The position numbers were made by a program, and so were the translations under genes. 64,000 nucleotides of DNA from Aporhodopirellula aestuarii (GTDB taxonomy: Bacteria; Planctomycetota; Planctomycetia; Pirellulales; Pirellulaceae), in the NCBI RefSeq assembly GCF_023701485.1, contig NZ_JAMQBK010000046.1, forward strand, positions 95,908 to 159,907, in the 5' to 3' direction. Shown here one piece after another: positions 10,708 through 20,093 of this stretch. The first letter of the stretch is position 1. Each line of letters begins with the position of its first letter. The notes beneath the pieces are model-generated. The model did no database searches. It saw nothing but the letters and a program-made list of their open reading frames with translations, and was not told where the DNA came from.

Positions 10708-11745
10708 ATGAAAGCTTTGTTGCTGACCGAATACAAAAAGATGCAATGCACGGACGTCGATGAGCCCGCCGTCGGCCCTGACGACGTCTTGGTACAGGTT
10801 GAAGCGTGTGGCATTTGCGGCAGCGACATTCATGGATACGACGGCAGTACCGGCCGCCGGATTCCACCGCTCGTGATGGGACATGAAGCCGCCGGGATCG
10901 TGGTCGCCACCGGCGAGAACGTCACCGACTTGCCCAACGGCAGCCGCGTCACGTTTGATTCGATGGTGTCGTGCGGCCATTGCCACTTCTGCAACGATGG
11001 CCACCAAAACCTGTGCGACAATCGACTCGTCTTGGGCGTTTCGTGCGGCGACTATCGTCGCCACGGCGCGTTTGCAGAACGGATCTCGGTGCCACGCCGG
11101 ATCGTGTATCAATTGCCTGATTCGCTGCCATTCGAACACGCCGCGTTGGTGGAAGCGGTCAGTGTCGCCGTTCATGCCGCCGCAGTCACACCGATCCGAT
11201 TGGGCGATACGGCGGTCGTTGTGGGCGCCGGCATGATCGGACTGCTGACCTTGCAGGCGGCCAAGGCCGCGGGTGCTACTCGCGTGATCGCGGTTGACTT
11301 AAACGACAAACGCCTCGAAACCGCGAAGAAACTCGGAGCCACCGACACGCTCCGCGGTGATCAAGTCGATGTTCCCAAAACGATCCGCGAATTGACTGGC
11401 GGTCGCGGTGCGGATGTCGCTTTCGAAGTCGTGGGCGCCACCCCGACGGTGACCACGGCGATCGAATCGGTTCGCAAAGGCGGTGCCGTCACTCTTGTTG
11501 GAAACATCTCGCCAAAGATCGAACTGCCGCTGCAGTCGGTCGTGACCCGCGAGATTCGGCTACAGGGAACCTGCGGTTGCAACGGCGAATACCCACAATG
11601 CATCGATCTGATGAACCGTGGCATCATCAACGTCGAGCCGTTGATCACGGCAAAGATCGCCCTCGCTGACGGCCCCCAATGGTTCGAACGCCTGTACGCC
11701 GGCGATGCCGAGCAAATGAAAGTGGTGATCTGCCCTAACGCGTGA
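10708..11745 (+). CDS. Zinc-dependent MDR-family alcohol/polyol dehydrogenase
   Basis: The protein (345 residues) is a medium-chain dehydrogenase that oxidises a secondary alcohol or sugar alcohol with NAD(P). Visible are the catalytic zinc motif CGICGSDIHGYDG (Cys near residue 34), GHEAAG with the second ligand region, the four-Cys structural zinc lobe CGHCHFCNDGHQNLC, and the Rossmann motif VVVGAGMIGL. It resembles galactitol-1-phosphate, sorbitol and threonine dehydrogenases; the exact substrate cannot be read from sequence. It starts 26 bases after the glycosyltransferase, and its 3' end overlaps the convergent lipid kinase gene by 11 bases. Confidence 0.9.
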   Translation: MKALLLTEYKKMQCTDVDEPAVGPDDVLVQVEACGICGSDIHGYDGSTGRRIPPLVMGHEAAGIVVATGENVTDLPNGSRVTFDSMVSCGHCHFCNDGHQNLCDNRLVLGVSCGDYRRHGAFAERISVPRRIVYQLPDSLPFEHAALVEAVSVAVHAAAVTPIRLGDTAVVVGAGMIGLLTLQAAKAAGATRVIAVDLNDKRLETAKKLGATDTLRGDQVDVPKTIRELTGGRGADVAFEVVGATPTVTTAIESVRKGGAVTLVGNISPKIELPLQSVVTREIRLQGTCGCNGEYPQCIDLMNRGIINVEPLITAKIALADGPQWFERLYAGDAEQMKVVICPNA

Positions 11746-12640
11746 AGTCGGGGCCGACAAACATCTTGATCGCTGCCGGGACGACCTCGAATTCGATCGG
11801 TTCCTTGTCAATCACTTCCCCGTCGAGCGTGAATCGCATCGGCGGATCGGACTGCAACCGGATCCGTTTTGCTTTGCGAAAGATGACCTGATCGCACTCG
11901 AGGAACTTGCCGAGCAGGTTCCCGGAGACAATTTCGACCATGTCCATCAATCCACCGTCGCGAATGATTACGACATCAAACATGCCGTCCGAGGGAGAGG
12001 CTAGCGGGGCGACCTCGATGCGTCCCGCGTTGGTTTTGCCGTTGGCGATCAACACCGCCCAAGAATCGAGCTGCTCGAACGACTCGCCGTCGATTTCGGC
12101 ATCCAAGCGATAACTCTCCATATCGGCGAGCACACCGACGGCACCGCGCACGTAACAAAACGCACCCCACCTCGCCTTAACCTCATCGGTTAATTCTTCC
12201 GACACGCGAACACAATTCCCGCCGGCGGCCACGTTGGAATAGAATCGCTCGATACCTTCACCGCGAATCTGGACCACGTCCACCGGAACCGCTTCGCCAT
12301 CGAGAAACAAGCGAGCGGCTTCTTCAATTTCCTCGGGAATCGTGAGCGTTCCCGCGAAATCGTTGGCTGTCCCCAAAGGCACGATCGACATCTGCGGGCG
12401 TTCGCCCGGATCAAATTGCATCAGTTCATTGACGACGGTGTGCACGGTCCCGTCGCCCCCTGCCGCGATCACGTGGTCGCCACCGCGATCAACAAAATCA
12501 CGCAGCGCCGCGGTCACATCCACATCGCGAGTCAGTTCCAAATAGGTCGCGTGATGCCCTCGCAGTTGCGAACGCAATGCGTCCATTTGCGCAGCCTTCC
12601 CCGAACCCCCGTTCCAAATCACGAACATTGCCATGATCAC
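11735..12640 (-). CDS. YegS/DagK-family lipid kinase
   Basis: The protein (about 301 residues) belongs to the diacylglycerol/sphingosine kinase-like family that phosphorylates lipid hydroxyl groups at the inner membrane face. It has an N-terminal NGGSGK nucleotide loop and the diagnostic AAGGDGTVHTVVNEL (about residues 59-73), PLGTANDFAGTL, and a C-terminal beta-sandwich with FTLDGEVID. A GTG start at 12640 overlaps the TGA of the PAP2 gene as GTGA, so the two are likely translationally coupled; ATG codons at 12634 and 12628 are alternatives. With the PAP2 phosphatase it may form a lipid phosphorylation/dephosphorylation pair. Confidence 0.9.
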   Translation of the reverse strand: MIMAMFVIWNGGSGKAAQMDALRSQLRGHHATYLELTRDVDVTAALRDFVDRGGDHVIAAGGDGTVHTVVNELMQFDPGERPQMSIVPLGTANDFAGTLTIPEEIEEAARLFLDGEAVPVDVVQIRGEGIERFYSNVAAGGNCVRVSEELTDEVKARWGAFCYVRGAVGVLADMESYRLDAEIDGESFEQLDSWAVLIANGKTNAGRIEVAPLASPSDGMFDVVIIRDGGLMDMVEIVSGNLLGKFLECDQVIFRKAKRIRLQSDPPMRFTLDGEVIDKEPIEFEVVPAAIKMFVGPDFTR

Positions 12641-13368
12641 TTCTGCGTTTCAATTTTCCGAACCGGGATCGCACGCGCGATCAACCAACACAGCAACGCC
12701 CAAACCAAACCGGCGGCCCACCCCGCGAACACATCCGTTGGGTAATGCACGCCCATGTAGACGCGACTGACTCCGACTAAGAACGTCAACAAGACGGCGA
12801 CGGAGATCACATAGACACGAATCCAAAAATGCCTGAGCACCGGCGCGATCAACGCCGCCAACGTCAAATAAACGACCGCGGACATCATCGAGTGTCCGCT
12901 CGGAAAACTGCTCGTGTAAACATGCGAAAGATGGGGAACGATGTCGGGACGTGGACGCGAGAACCATCCCTTGAGCACCAAACTCACCCCGATACCACCG
13001 AGAGTAGAAACCAACAACACGCCGAGCAATCTGTACGAATGATTGATCGCCAAGAAACCAGCCGACGCCACGATAGCGATCAATAACACCGGGATTCCAC
13101 CGAGTCCTGTCAGATCACGCCCAGCCTCGGCGAGCCAAGCCGGACCGATCGGACTTCCAAGATTTTCGCTCTGACGCAGGTTTTTGACCGCCCAACGATC
13201 AAACGTGTCCGTATCCCCTTCGAGTACTTCTCCTGCTAGCTCGACAAAACCCCAACTCACCAGCACGACCGTTAGCAAACCCAACAGCACGATCGGCTCG
13301 CGTCCACGGACAAACCAAATGGCGCGAACGAGCATCGACGGCGAATGATCTTGATTGATTGATTCCAT
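12637..13368 (-). CDS. PAP2-superfamily membrane phosphatase
   Basis: This integral membrane phosphatase (about 243 residues) has several hydrophobic segments and the three PAP2 signature motifs: KGWFSRPRP, SSFPSGHSM and SRVYMGVHYPTDV. The conserved His residues in motifs 2 and 3 are present. The family dephosphorylates phosphatidic acid, phosphatidylglycerophosphate or undecaprenyl pyrophosphate; which applies here is open. I prefer the ATG at 13368 (MESINQDHS) over a TTG further upstream at 13446. The 3' end overlaps the lipid kinase start, consistent with a role in lipid phosphate turnover. Confidence 0.92.
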   Translation of the reverse strand: MESINQDHSPSMLVRAIWFVRGREPIVLLGLLTVVLVSWGFVELAGEVLEGDTDTFDRWAVKNLRQSENLGSPIGPAWLAEAGRDLTGLGGIPVLLIAIVASAGFLAINHSYRLLGVLLVSTLGGIGVSLVLKGWFSRPRPDIVPHLSHVYTSSFPSGHSMMSAVVYLTLAALIAPVLRHFWIRVYVISVAVLLTFLVGVSRVYMGVHYPTDVFAGWAAGLVWALLCWLIARAIPVRKIETQK

Positions 13369-13586
13369 GTCGCGGTAGAATCTGCAATCCGTGTGCCGGT
13401 CGCCGACACACTCATTGCGGATCGTCAACCGCCCGCGATCTGTCAAGCTGCGTAGGAGGTCCCGCGAGGATGCAATCGCCCCCTCCGATCAACATCCCGC
13501 CCACCCGACCGCATCGCCTTGCCGATCGGACGCGGCATGATATCGTGTACGATTCACTGAGCGTTTCGCCTCCGCCCGAGTTTTTC

Positions 13587-14711
13587 ATGCCGAAGTCCGA
13601 TCTCGACCCCACCCAGCAACCCGATCTTGACGACGGATCGCTGGATTGGCAGCGTGAGGGTTTGCATCTCAACGCTTTCGGACGAGCGTTGCGACGAAAA
13701 TTCGGCGGCCGCGTCCAGCGGGTCAGTATCGACGCGGGATTCACGTGCCCCAACGTCGACGGCGCCGTGACCACCGGCGGATGCAACTTCTGCGACAACC
13801 GCTCGTTCAGCCCCTCGCGTCGCGTGCGGCTGGAACGGGTCAGCGAACAATTGCGGACCGGGATCGAGAGCGTCATTCGTCGCTACGACCGCGTCCATGG
13901 TTTCATCGCCTATTTTCAACCGGCGACGAACACGTACGCCCCCATCGACCAACTCGAAGAGATCTATGATCTCGCGATGAACGCCGATCCCCGTGTCCTG
14001 GGGCTGGCGATCGGGACTCGTCCCGACTGTGCGCCCGAACCCGTCTTGGAATTGCTCGAAAGGATCTCGAAACAGCGATCGGTGTCGCTCGAGTTTGGAA
14101 TGCAAACGATCCACGACGAGTCGTTGCGGTGGATGAATCGTGCCCACACTCACGCCGACATGGTCAACGCGATGGACCGGGCTCGCGGACGTGGTTTCGA
14201 ATGCAGCGGCCACGTGATTCTCGGTATTCCCGGCGAAGATCGCGAAATGATGATGCAAACCGCCCGCGAAGTCGGTGTTCTCGGTCTGGACTCGATCAAA
14301 TTGCACAACCTCTACTGCGTCCACGGCACCCCTTTGGGCGATGAGGTCCTGGCGGGCAAGTTGAAGATGATGGAGCGTCAAGAGTACATTCAAACCGTCG
14401 TGGATTTCCTCGAACGAATCCCCCCGACGACGGTCGTCGAACGCGTCAGCGGCGACGCACCCCCCAAATACCTGATCGAGCCGAAATGGTGCCTCCAGAA
14501 ATCCGCGATCCGAGACGAAATCAACAGCGAGTTCGAACGGCGAGGCACCCGTCAAGGAGTACACTATGTTGCACCGGAGATCGCACCGGAGCGGCGTGAA
14601 CGTCCCACCGACCAGACGCCGACTTCGATCCGAGATCGAATCGAGGTTCGCGGACGTCTGCCGGTTTTGAAATTGCAGAGAGGGGTGGCAGGTGGACTTC
14701 ACCGCGATTGA
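13587..14711 (+). CDS. Radical SAM protein of the YhcC/TIGR01212 type
   Basis: The 374-residue protein carries a spaced iron-sulfur motif FTCPNVDGAVTTGGCNFC, characteristic of the YhcC-type radical SAM family, rather than the standard CxxxCxxC. It continues with GYFQP-like FIAYFQPATNTYAP, IGTRPDC, LEFGMQTIHD and GHVILGIPGEDREMM, all typical of that family. The substrate is unknown to me. The frame is open upstream to 13359, but the ATG at 13587 fits the family. Its last 20 bases overlap the exonuclease gene, and its C-terminal ~50 residues are low-complexity and probably family-divergent. Confidence 0.9.
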   Translation: MPKSDLDPTQQPDLDDGSLDWQREGLHLNAFGRALRRKFGGRVQRVSIDAGFTCPNVDGAVTTGGCNFCDNRSFSPSRRVRLERVSEQLRTGIESVIRRYDRVHGFIAYFQPATNTYAPIDQLEEIYDLAMNADPRVLGLAIGTRPDCAPEPVLELLERISKQRSVSLEFGMQTIHDESLRWMNRAHTHADMVNAMDRARGRGFECSGHVILGIPGEDREMMMQTAREVGVLGLDSIKLHNLYCVHGTPLGDEVLAGKLKMMERQEYIQTVVDFLERIPPTTVVERVSGDAPPKYLIEPKWCLQKSAIRDEINSEFERRGTRQGVHYVAPEIAPERRERPTDQTPTSIRDRIEVRGRLPVLKLQRGVAGGLHRD

Positions 14712-15738
14712 TTTTGAAACCGCAACGCGGCGAAGCGACAGTGCGTGTCAGCTGGCTGCCGTTCGCGTACGGGGCGGGGAAATTGTCAACCAAGCCTGCT
14801 GGCTGATCCGCCCCCGACCTTTTTACATCAGCCCCCAGAACATCCAGATTCATGGCATCACACCGGAGATGGTGCATGATGAACCCGAGTTCGGCGAATT
14901 GTGGCCAGTGATTTCGGACACACTCGCCGACGATTGCTTGATCGCCCACAACGCGAGTTTCGATCTCGGCGTGCTGATGGCGTGCTTGCATACGCACGGC
15001 CACCCGATCCCTGAGATGCAGTACAGCTGCACGCGGGCCATCGCGCGGCGAACGTGGCCACGACAACCGCGTTTCGGACTCAAACCGTTATCCGATTGGT
15101 TGGGCGTTCGATTCAAGCACCATGACGCGCTCGAAGATTCGATCGCCTGCGCCAAGATCGCCCTCGCGGCCGCCGAAGAGGTGGGAGCGACGTCACTCGA
15201 GCAACTCGAAGAAAAACTCAAACTGACCAGAGGGATCGCCGGCGAGTGGGGGAAATCGGGCCCCACCACCTCTCGACGACCGTCCCGGAGGAGGTCGACC
15301 GCAGCGTCCTCTGCCGCAATGTCTTCCGCGGCCGTGTCCTCCTCCGCCATGTCGTCTGGTGCAATGCGTGCTGATCAAGGGACTTCTGGGGTGGAAGTCT
15401 TGGTGTCCGCAGGAGGCGTTGACCTCCAACGCCTTTTTGTCCGCGCCGAGTTCATCCGACCGCTTGCCGGGCAAAGCGTCGTGTTCACGGGAACGCTGAC
15501 ACGCATCGCTCGCGAAGACGCTGAAAAGCTGACAATATGCAGCGGAGGCAGGTGTGTCAGCAGCGTTTCTCGCCGAACAAATCTGCTAGTGGTGGGCGAG
15601 GTCGACCCGAGAACGTTGCGTTCGGGCCGCTCGCAGAGCACCAAAGAGGAGAAAGCCCGCGGTCTCATTGCGGACGGGGTCGATGTACGAATCGTGTCTG
15701 AAGAAGAGTTTTTGCGCATGATCACGGACATGACTTAG
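14692..15738 (+). CDS. DnaQ-like 3'-5' exonuclease fused to a BRCT domain
   Basis: Residues 1-170 form a DEDDh exonuclease domain like DNA polymerase III epsilon: AIDFETA (ExoI, Asp and Glu), LIAHNASFDLGVL (ExoII), and HHDALEDSIAC (ExoIII, with His and Asp). A Ser/Ala/Met-rich linker (about 200-225) follows, with repeated SSAAMSSAAV-like units. A C-terminal BRCT domain runs from about 260 (GQSVVFTGTL, NLLVVGE, DGVDVRIVSEEEFL). The protein probably trims 3' ends during DNA replication or repair, with the BRCT domain binding DNA ends or partners. The start is a GTG at 14692 inside the 3' end of the radical SAM gene, so the two are co-transcribed. Confidence 0.88.
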   Translation: MDFTAIDFETATRRSDSACQLAAVRVRGGEIVNQACWLIRPRPFYISPQNIQIHGITPEMVHDEPEFGELWPVISDTLADDCLIAHNASFDLGVLMACLHTHGHPIPEMQYSCTRAIARRTWPRQPRFGLKPLSDWLGVRFKHHDALEDSIACAKIALAAAEEVGATSLEQLEEKLKLTRGIAGEWGKSGPTTSRRPSRRRSTAASSAAMSSAAVSSSAMSSGAMRADQGTSGVEVLVSAGGVDLQRLFVRAEFIRPLAGQSVVFTGTLTRIAREDAEKLTICSGGRCVSSVSRRTNLLVVGEVDPRTLRSGRSQSTKEEKARGLIADGVDVRIVSEEEFLRMITDMT

Positions 15739-16123
15739 CGAACCTCAATGGTACGAAACCTGCCTTCAGCACCTTTTGAGGGCAAAACGGGGACGGGGCG
15801 TCTATTTTTTGCTCGCAATTGCTTGATCCGAAGCAAACATTCGGCCACAACCATCAGGCCGGGTGGATGCACCAATCCTTGCGAAACGTGCGGTTTTCTC
15901 AATTTACATCGAGCAAAACACGGCAAATTCGTCTGGCAGTACTTCAGTATCGTTTGCGACAAGCCACGTTAGTGATGCCCAATCAAGATTGGCCTAACAA
16001 AGCTGAACCTTTATACTTCGCCATCGAAACCGCTAAGTCTTGGTATGGACTTTCGGTATCGAGCAAGAGGTCCAAACTCGTCAACGATGGCCCCGCCACT
16101 TTCTCATTGAAAGAACCAAGTTC
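15739..16123. other. Non-coding leader region upstream of glgP
   Basis: This 385-base stretch between the exonuclease and glycogen phosphorylase genes holds short open frames with no protein-like composition. A promoter-like pair lies at 15989-16017. Nothing else was recognised. Confidence 0.5.
15989..16017 (+). promoter_or_regulatory. Sigma70-like promoter for glgP
   Basis: A -35 TTGGCC (15989-15994) and a -10 TATACT (16012-16017) are separated by exactly 17 bases, predicting a start near 16024 and a leader of about 100 bases before the glycogen phosphorylase ATG. Planctomycete promoter rules are poorly known, so this is a consensus match only. Confidence 0.4.
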
Positions 16124-18643
16124 ATGTCCAACACCCTTACTGACTCCCCTTCCTCGAAGCAGCAATCGTCGAAAAATGCAATGCGGTCACTCGGATTGCT
16201 CGACCTTCCTGCGGACCTCCAGCGTCACCTGAACATCACCCTCGGGCTCGCCGATGTTGAGACGCCAGCGGAGAGCGAGTCTGACCAGCAATACCTGTAT
16301 CGTGCCTTGGCGATCACGGTGCGAGATCGCTTGGTACCGACATGGCAGAAAACCTGGAAGCGGATGAATGCGAGTGACGATCGCAAGGTTTACTACCTGT
16401 CCCTGGAGTTTCTGATCGGCCGATCATTGACCAACGCGATCCAAAACCTCAATTTGGACGACGAAGTTCGTGAAGCGTTGCACAACTACGGAATGCAACT
16501 CGAAACGATCGCGGATCGTGAACTCGACGCCGGGTTGGGCAACGGCGGCTTGGGACGACTCGCGGCATGTTTCCTCGACAGTTGCGCCAACCTGCAACTC
16601 CCGGTCATCGGATATGGGATTCGGTACGAATACGGGATGTTCCACCAACACATCGAGGACGGCCGTCAAGTCGAAGATCCCGATCACTGGCTCGCCGACG
16701 GCAACCCTTGGGAAATCAAACGCGACGAACACACTCGACGAATTCGCTTCTACGGCCGCCCGGAAACGTATCACGATGCGGACGGTACACTCAAGAAACG
16801 ATTGGTCGAAACACGCGACGTGCTCGCGGTTCCGTTTGACATGCCAATCCCGGGATACCAAAACGACACCGTCAACACCCTGCGTCTTTGGAAAGCATCG
16901 ACGACTGACGTGTTCGATCTCGCTGAGTTCAACGCGGGTAGTTATCCCGAAGCCGTCGCAGCCAAGACCGACGCCGAACAAATTTCGATGGTGTTGTACC
17001 CGAACGACGCCAGCGAAAACGGAAAAGAACTCCGCCTCAAACAACAGTACTTCCTGGTCTCGGCATCACTGCAGGATGTGATCCATCGATGGGTCGAAAA
17101 GTACGGAGAAGACTTCTCCGACTTTGGGCAAAAGAACTGCTTCCAACTCAACGATACGCACCCCGCGTGTGCGGTCCCCGAGTTGATGCGGCTGCTGATG
17201 GACGAACACGGCATGGACTGGGACGCTGCCTGGAAAGTGACAACGCGATGCATGGCGTATACCAACCACACGCTCCTGCCCGAAGCTCTCGAGCGATGGT
17301 CCGTGGGACTGTTCAGCCGGTTATTGCCACGCTTGCTCGAAATCATCTACGAAATCAACGCGAGATTCCTGAAACTCGTCGACCAACAATGGCCTGGCAA
17401 CATCGAAATGCGTCGCGAGATGTCGCTCATCGAAGAAGGGGACAACCCACACATCCGCATGGCCTATCTCGCCATCGTCGGCAGTTTTTCTGTCAACGGC
17501 GTGGCCGGATTGCACACGCAGTTGCTCGAAAGCGGTTTGTTCAAGAACTTCAGCGAAATGTGGCCGCGCAAGTTCAACAACAAAACCAATGGTGTGACTC
17601 AGCGTCGTTGGCTCTCGCACTGCAACCCAGGCCTGCGTGGCTTGCTCAACGAAACCATCGGCGAAGGATGGCAAACCGACCTCAGCAAGATCAGCGAACT
17701 GGCCCCATACGCCACGGACGCCTCGTTCCAAGAACGCTGGATCGATATCAAACTCGAAAACAAGAAACGCTTGACCGATCTGGTCGCCAAAAACACCGAC
17801 GTTCAGTTCGACACGTCGTTCATGTTTGACGTGCAAGTCAAACGGATCCACGAATACAAACGCCAACTGCTCAACGTCCTGAACGTGATCCATCTCTACG
17901 ATCGCATCCAACGAGGCGAAACCGCAGGCATGGTACCACGCTGTGTCCTGATCGGCGGGAAGGCGGCACCGGGATATCACGTCGCCAAATTGATCGTCAA
18001 ATTGATCAACGACGTCGCGTCGGTGGTCAACGCCGATCCGAAATGCAAGGACCTTCTGCGTCTGGTGTTCTTCCCCAACTATCGCGTTTCGTCGATGGAA
18101 GTGATCTGCCCGGCAACCGAGTTGTCCGAGCAAATTTCGACGGCGGGTAAAGAAGCATCGGGAACCGGGAACATGAAGTTCATGATGAACGGTGCCCTCA
18201 CCATCGGAACACTCGACGGAGCCAACATTGAGATCCGCGACAACGCCGGAGAAGAAAACTTCTTCCTGTTCGGGTTGGACGCAGCTGAAGTGGTTGAAAC
18301 CAAGAAGGACTACCGGCCCAACGAGATCATCTCAGCGGACGCCGAGATTGCCAGCCTGATGAACTTGCTCGAAAGCGGTCGATTTAACCCGACCAATCCT
18401 GGCCTGTTCGACTTGCTGACCGGTGGCCTGCGAAGCTCTCATGATCCATGGGTCACGATCGCCGACTTGCGAAGCTACATCGACGCCCAAAACGAAGTGG
18501 CGAAGGCGTACCAAGACCCGGCGCATTGGAACAAAATGAGCATCCTCAACACCGCCGGCAGCGGTTGGTTTAGCAGCGATCGCACGATCCAGCAGTACGC
18601 CCAAGACATCTGGGACGTACGGGCATTACCGCCGACCAACTGA
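16124..18643 (+). CDS. glgP: Glycogen/alpha-glucan phosphorylase
   Basis: The enzyme releases glucose-1-phosphate from the non-reducing ends of glycogen-like glucans using inorganic phosphate and pyridoxal phosphate. The 839-residue length is standard. Conserved elements include YYLSLEFLIGRSL, GLGNGGLGRLAACF, GYGIRYEYGMF, KRIHEYKRQLLN and the PLP-binding segment GTGNMKFMMNG (Lys near residue 685). The ATG at 16124 gives MSNTLTDSPSSK; the frame extends upstream to 16040, but that extension looks non-native. It could act on the glucan made by the amylosucrase 26 kb away, supplying glucose-1-phosphate to central metabolism. Confidence 0.97.
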   Translation: MSNTLTDSPSSKQQSSKNAMRSLGLLDLPADLQRHLNITLGLADVETPAESESDQQYLYRALAITVRDRLVPTWQKTWKRMNASDDRKVYYLSLEFLIGRSLTNAIQNLNLDDEVREALHNYGMQLETIADRELDAGLGNGGLGRLAACFLDSCANLQLPVIGYGIRYEYGMFHQHIEDGRQVEDPDHWLADGNPWEIKRDEHTRRIRFYGRPETYHDADGTLKKRLVETRDVLAVPFDMPIPGYQNDTVNTLRLWKASTTDVFDLAEFNAGSYPEAVAAKTDAEQISMVLYPNDASENGKELRLKQQYFLVSASLQDVIHRWVEKYGEDFSDFGQKNCFQLNDTHPACAVPELMRLLMDEHGMDWDAAWKVTTRCMAYTNHTLLPEALERWSVGLFSRLLPRLLEIIYEINARFLKLVDQQWPGNIEMRREMSLIEEGDNPHIRMAYLAIVGSFSVNGVAGLHTQLLESGLFKNFSEMWPRKFNNKTNGVTQRRWLSHCNPGLRGLLNETIGEGWQTDLSKISELAPYATDASFQERWIDIKLENKKRLTDLVAKNTDVQFDTSFMFDVQVKRIHEYKRQLLNVLNVIHLYDRIQRGETAGMVPRCVLIGGKAAPGYHVAKLIVKLINDVASVVNADPKCKDLLRLVFFPNYRVSSMEVICPATELSEQISTAGKEASGTGNMKFMMNGALTIGTLDGANIEIRDNAGEENFFLFGLDAAEVVETKKDYRPNEIISADAEIASLMNLLESGRFNPTNPGLFDLLTGGLRSSHDPWVTIADLRSYIDAQNEVAKAYQDPAHWNKMSILNTAGSGWFSSDRTIQQYAQDIWDVRALPPTN

Positions 18644-18741
18644 GCAAGGGCATCGTCAGAGTTTGACGGGCCTGAAGACACTGTCAGCAGGCCCCATATC
18701 CTCGGGCTCGATATCTCTCAGGCCGAATATCAGGCGGCCAC

Positions 18742-18837
18742 GGGACGTTGATTGTTTTAGCGGAACGGCGCAAGCCGTCCGGTCCCAAGTCACCGGACGG
18801 TTCGCGCCGTTCCGCTACATTTGAAATCCTTCAGTAA
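18742..18837 (+). repeat. Palindromic repeat family, copy A
   Basis: A ~96-base element begins GGGACGTTGATTGTTTTAG and contains an imperfect palindrome, AGCGGAACGGCGCAAGCCG and its near-complement CGGTTCGCGCCGTTCCGCT, around the centre GGTCCCAAGTCACC. It ends TTTGAAATCCTTCAGTAA. The same layout recurs at 21566, 44770 and 58087, with core arms at 46.1-46.4 kb. It lies between the convergent glgP and small membrane protein genes. Confidence 0.85.
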
Positions 18838-18877
18838 TACAATCGACGCCGCACGGGACACTGGTGACAGGACAATC

Positions 18878-19144
18878 TCACCTGTTGCCTGTTACTTCCT
18901 GATCTCTCACCACGGGCGCCGCGTATGCGGGTCGCAAGCCCGTCATGATCGCCGCGGCGCAGGAGCCGGATACGATCGCGATCATGATCCACACCACCCT
19001 CGCAGCAGGTTTGCCAAACCGATTTTCAATATTGGCAAACGAACGGATTTTGTAGGGAGCGTCCCAGGGCCCGAGAGCGATGGCAGTGGCCACGACAGAA
19101 AGGGTGAGAGCTAAACAGCTAACGAAGAACTCATCCGTAGTCAA
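18878..19144 (-). CDS. Small two-TM membrane protein, hypothetical
   Basis: An 88-residue frame has two hydrophobic segments (FFVSCLALTLSVVATAIALG and VVWIMIAIVSGSCAAAIMTG) separated by a basic loop with GPWDAPYKIRSF. The segment spacing and charge distribution look like a genuine small inner-membrane protein. The only usable start is the TTG at 19144. No function is recognised. Its 3' end faces glgP across palindromic repeat copy A. Confidence 0.55.
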   Translation of the reverse strand: MTTDEFFVSCLALTLSVVATAIALGPWDAPYKIRSFANIENRFGKPAARVVWIMIAIVSGSCAAAIMTGLRPAYAAPVVRDQEVTGNR

Positions 19145-19182
19145 AACGCAATCTCGGTGTTCTGGGGCAGACGCATTCGAAT

Positions 19183-19863
19183 TCAGACGTCGCTTTGACG
19201 CATCCGACGACGTATCTGCCGACGTTGCATCCTAGCCGTCTCAAGATCCGGATTGATGTCCAAGCAATAATCGAGCGCCTGAAGTGCCTTTTCCAAGTTC
19301 CCATTGAGATACCGGATCTTGGCCAAACTTTGCCAAGCGAGGTAATGGAAACGACAATGCCAAAGGCAGTTTTGATATGCCCGCTCAGCACGAACGAAAT
19401 CTTCTAATCCGTGCCAGCAGATCGCCAGTTGGTGATGGGCTTCGGCATAAGTCGGCGCTTGATCGATCAAAATCAACGCCGGTGAGAGGGCGGCAGCGTA
19501 CTCGCCCCCATCGTTGAGGTGCATCACCCGCAGCAGTTGCTGATGATGCAGCGGGGCAGCATCGCGAACCAAAACCGCTCGAAACGAGTCGTCCGCCACC
19601 AACCGCACGCCCCGATCGTCGTCCGAAATCGCCCGGCCCAATGCATCCACACTGCGGCGGTCGCCCAGCATTCCAAGGGCAAGTGCCGCGGCCCGACGCT
19701 GCTCCACCACACCGCGGCCGAGCAGAGCGAGCAACGTCGCCGAGGTGTATGACTCGTCCACCTCATGGGCAAACCGGCATGAGTTCGCCGATTGCAGATA
19801 TCGTCGATAGGCGGCTGTCAGCCGGGTAGTATGAACAAGAGGTGTCGTCACGATGTAATCCAA
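19183..19863 (-). CDS. HEAT-repeat/TPR protein
   Basis: The 226-residue protein has an N-terminal HEAT/PBS-lyase-like part (LLALLGRGVVEQRRAAALALGM, RRSVDALGRAISDDDRGVRLVA) and a C-terminal TPR part (YAEAHHQLAICWHGLEDFVR, AWQSLAKIRYLNGNLEKAL, ALDYCLDINPDLETA). Both are protein-interaction scaffolds; no catalytic motif is seen. The first in-frame codon is TTG at 19863, and GTG at 19851 is an alternative. It sits 38 bases upstream of the small membrane protein on the same strand. Confidence 0.75.
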   Translation of the reverse strand: MDYIVTTPLVHTTRLTAAYRRYLQSANSCRFAHEVDESYTSATLLALLGRGVVEQRRAAALALGMLGDRRSVDALGRAISDDDRGVRLVADDSFRAVLVRDAAPLHHQQLLRVMHLNDGGEYAAALSPALILIDQAPTYAEAHHQLAICWHGLEDFVRAERAYQNCLWHCRFHYLAWQSLAKIRYLNGNLEKALQALDYCLDINPDLETARMQRRQIRRRMRQSDV

Positions 19864-20093
19864 TTGGGGCGGTATATTCGTTTCAATTATCCCACTGCTA
19901 CGTCATCGAGGTCAAAGATCCGCTTTCTTTCTCTCCCCCATTTGACTTTCCGATGTTAGACCGATCAAGCTGACAGGCAAGGCGACAAATCAAAAAGAAT
20001 TTGGGATGTGGAACGAGACGAAGCAGTGGCATCGAGCGTCGAGCCCGAAATAGCTGCCCTCGCCCCCTCTCCCTCACCCCGGCCACCCCCACG

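Noticed and set aside
13554..14702. 382-codon frame on the minus strand
   Set aside because: It runs fully antisense to the clearly recognisable radical SAM gene.
15819..16232. 137-codon frame upstream of and overlapping glgP
   Set aside because: It overlaps the glgP start in another frame, contains the promoter-like pair, and has no recognisable protein features.
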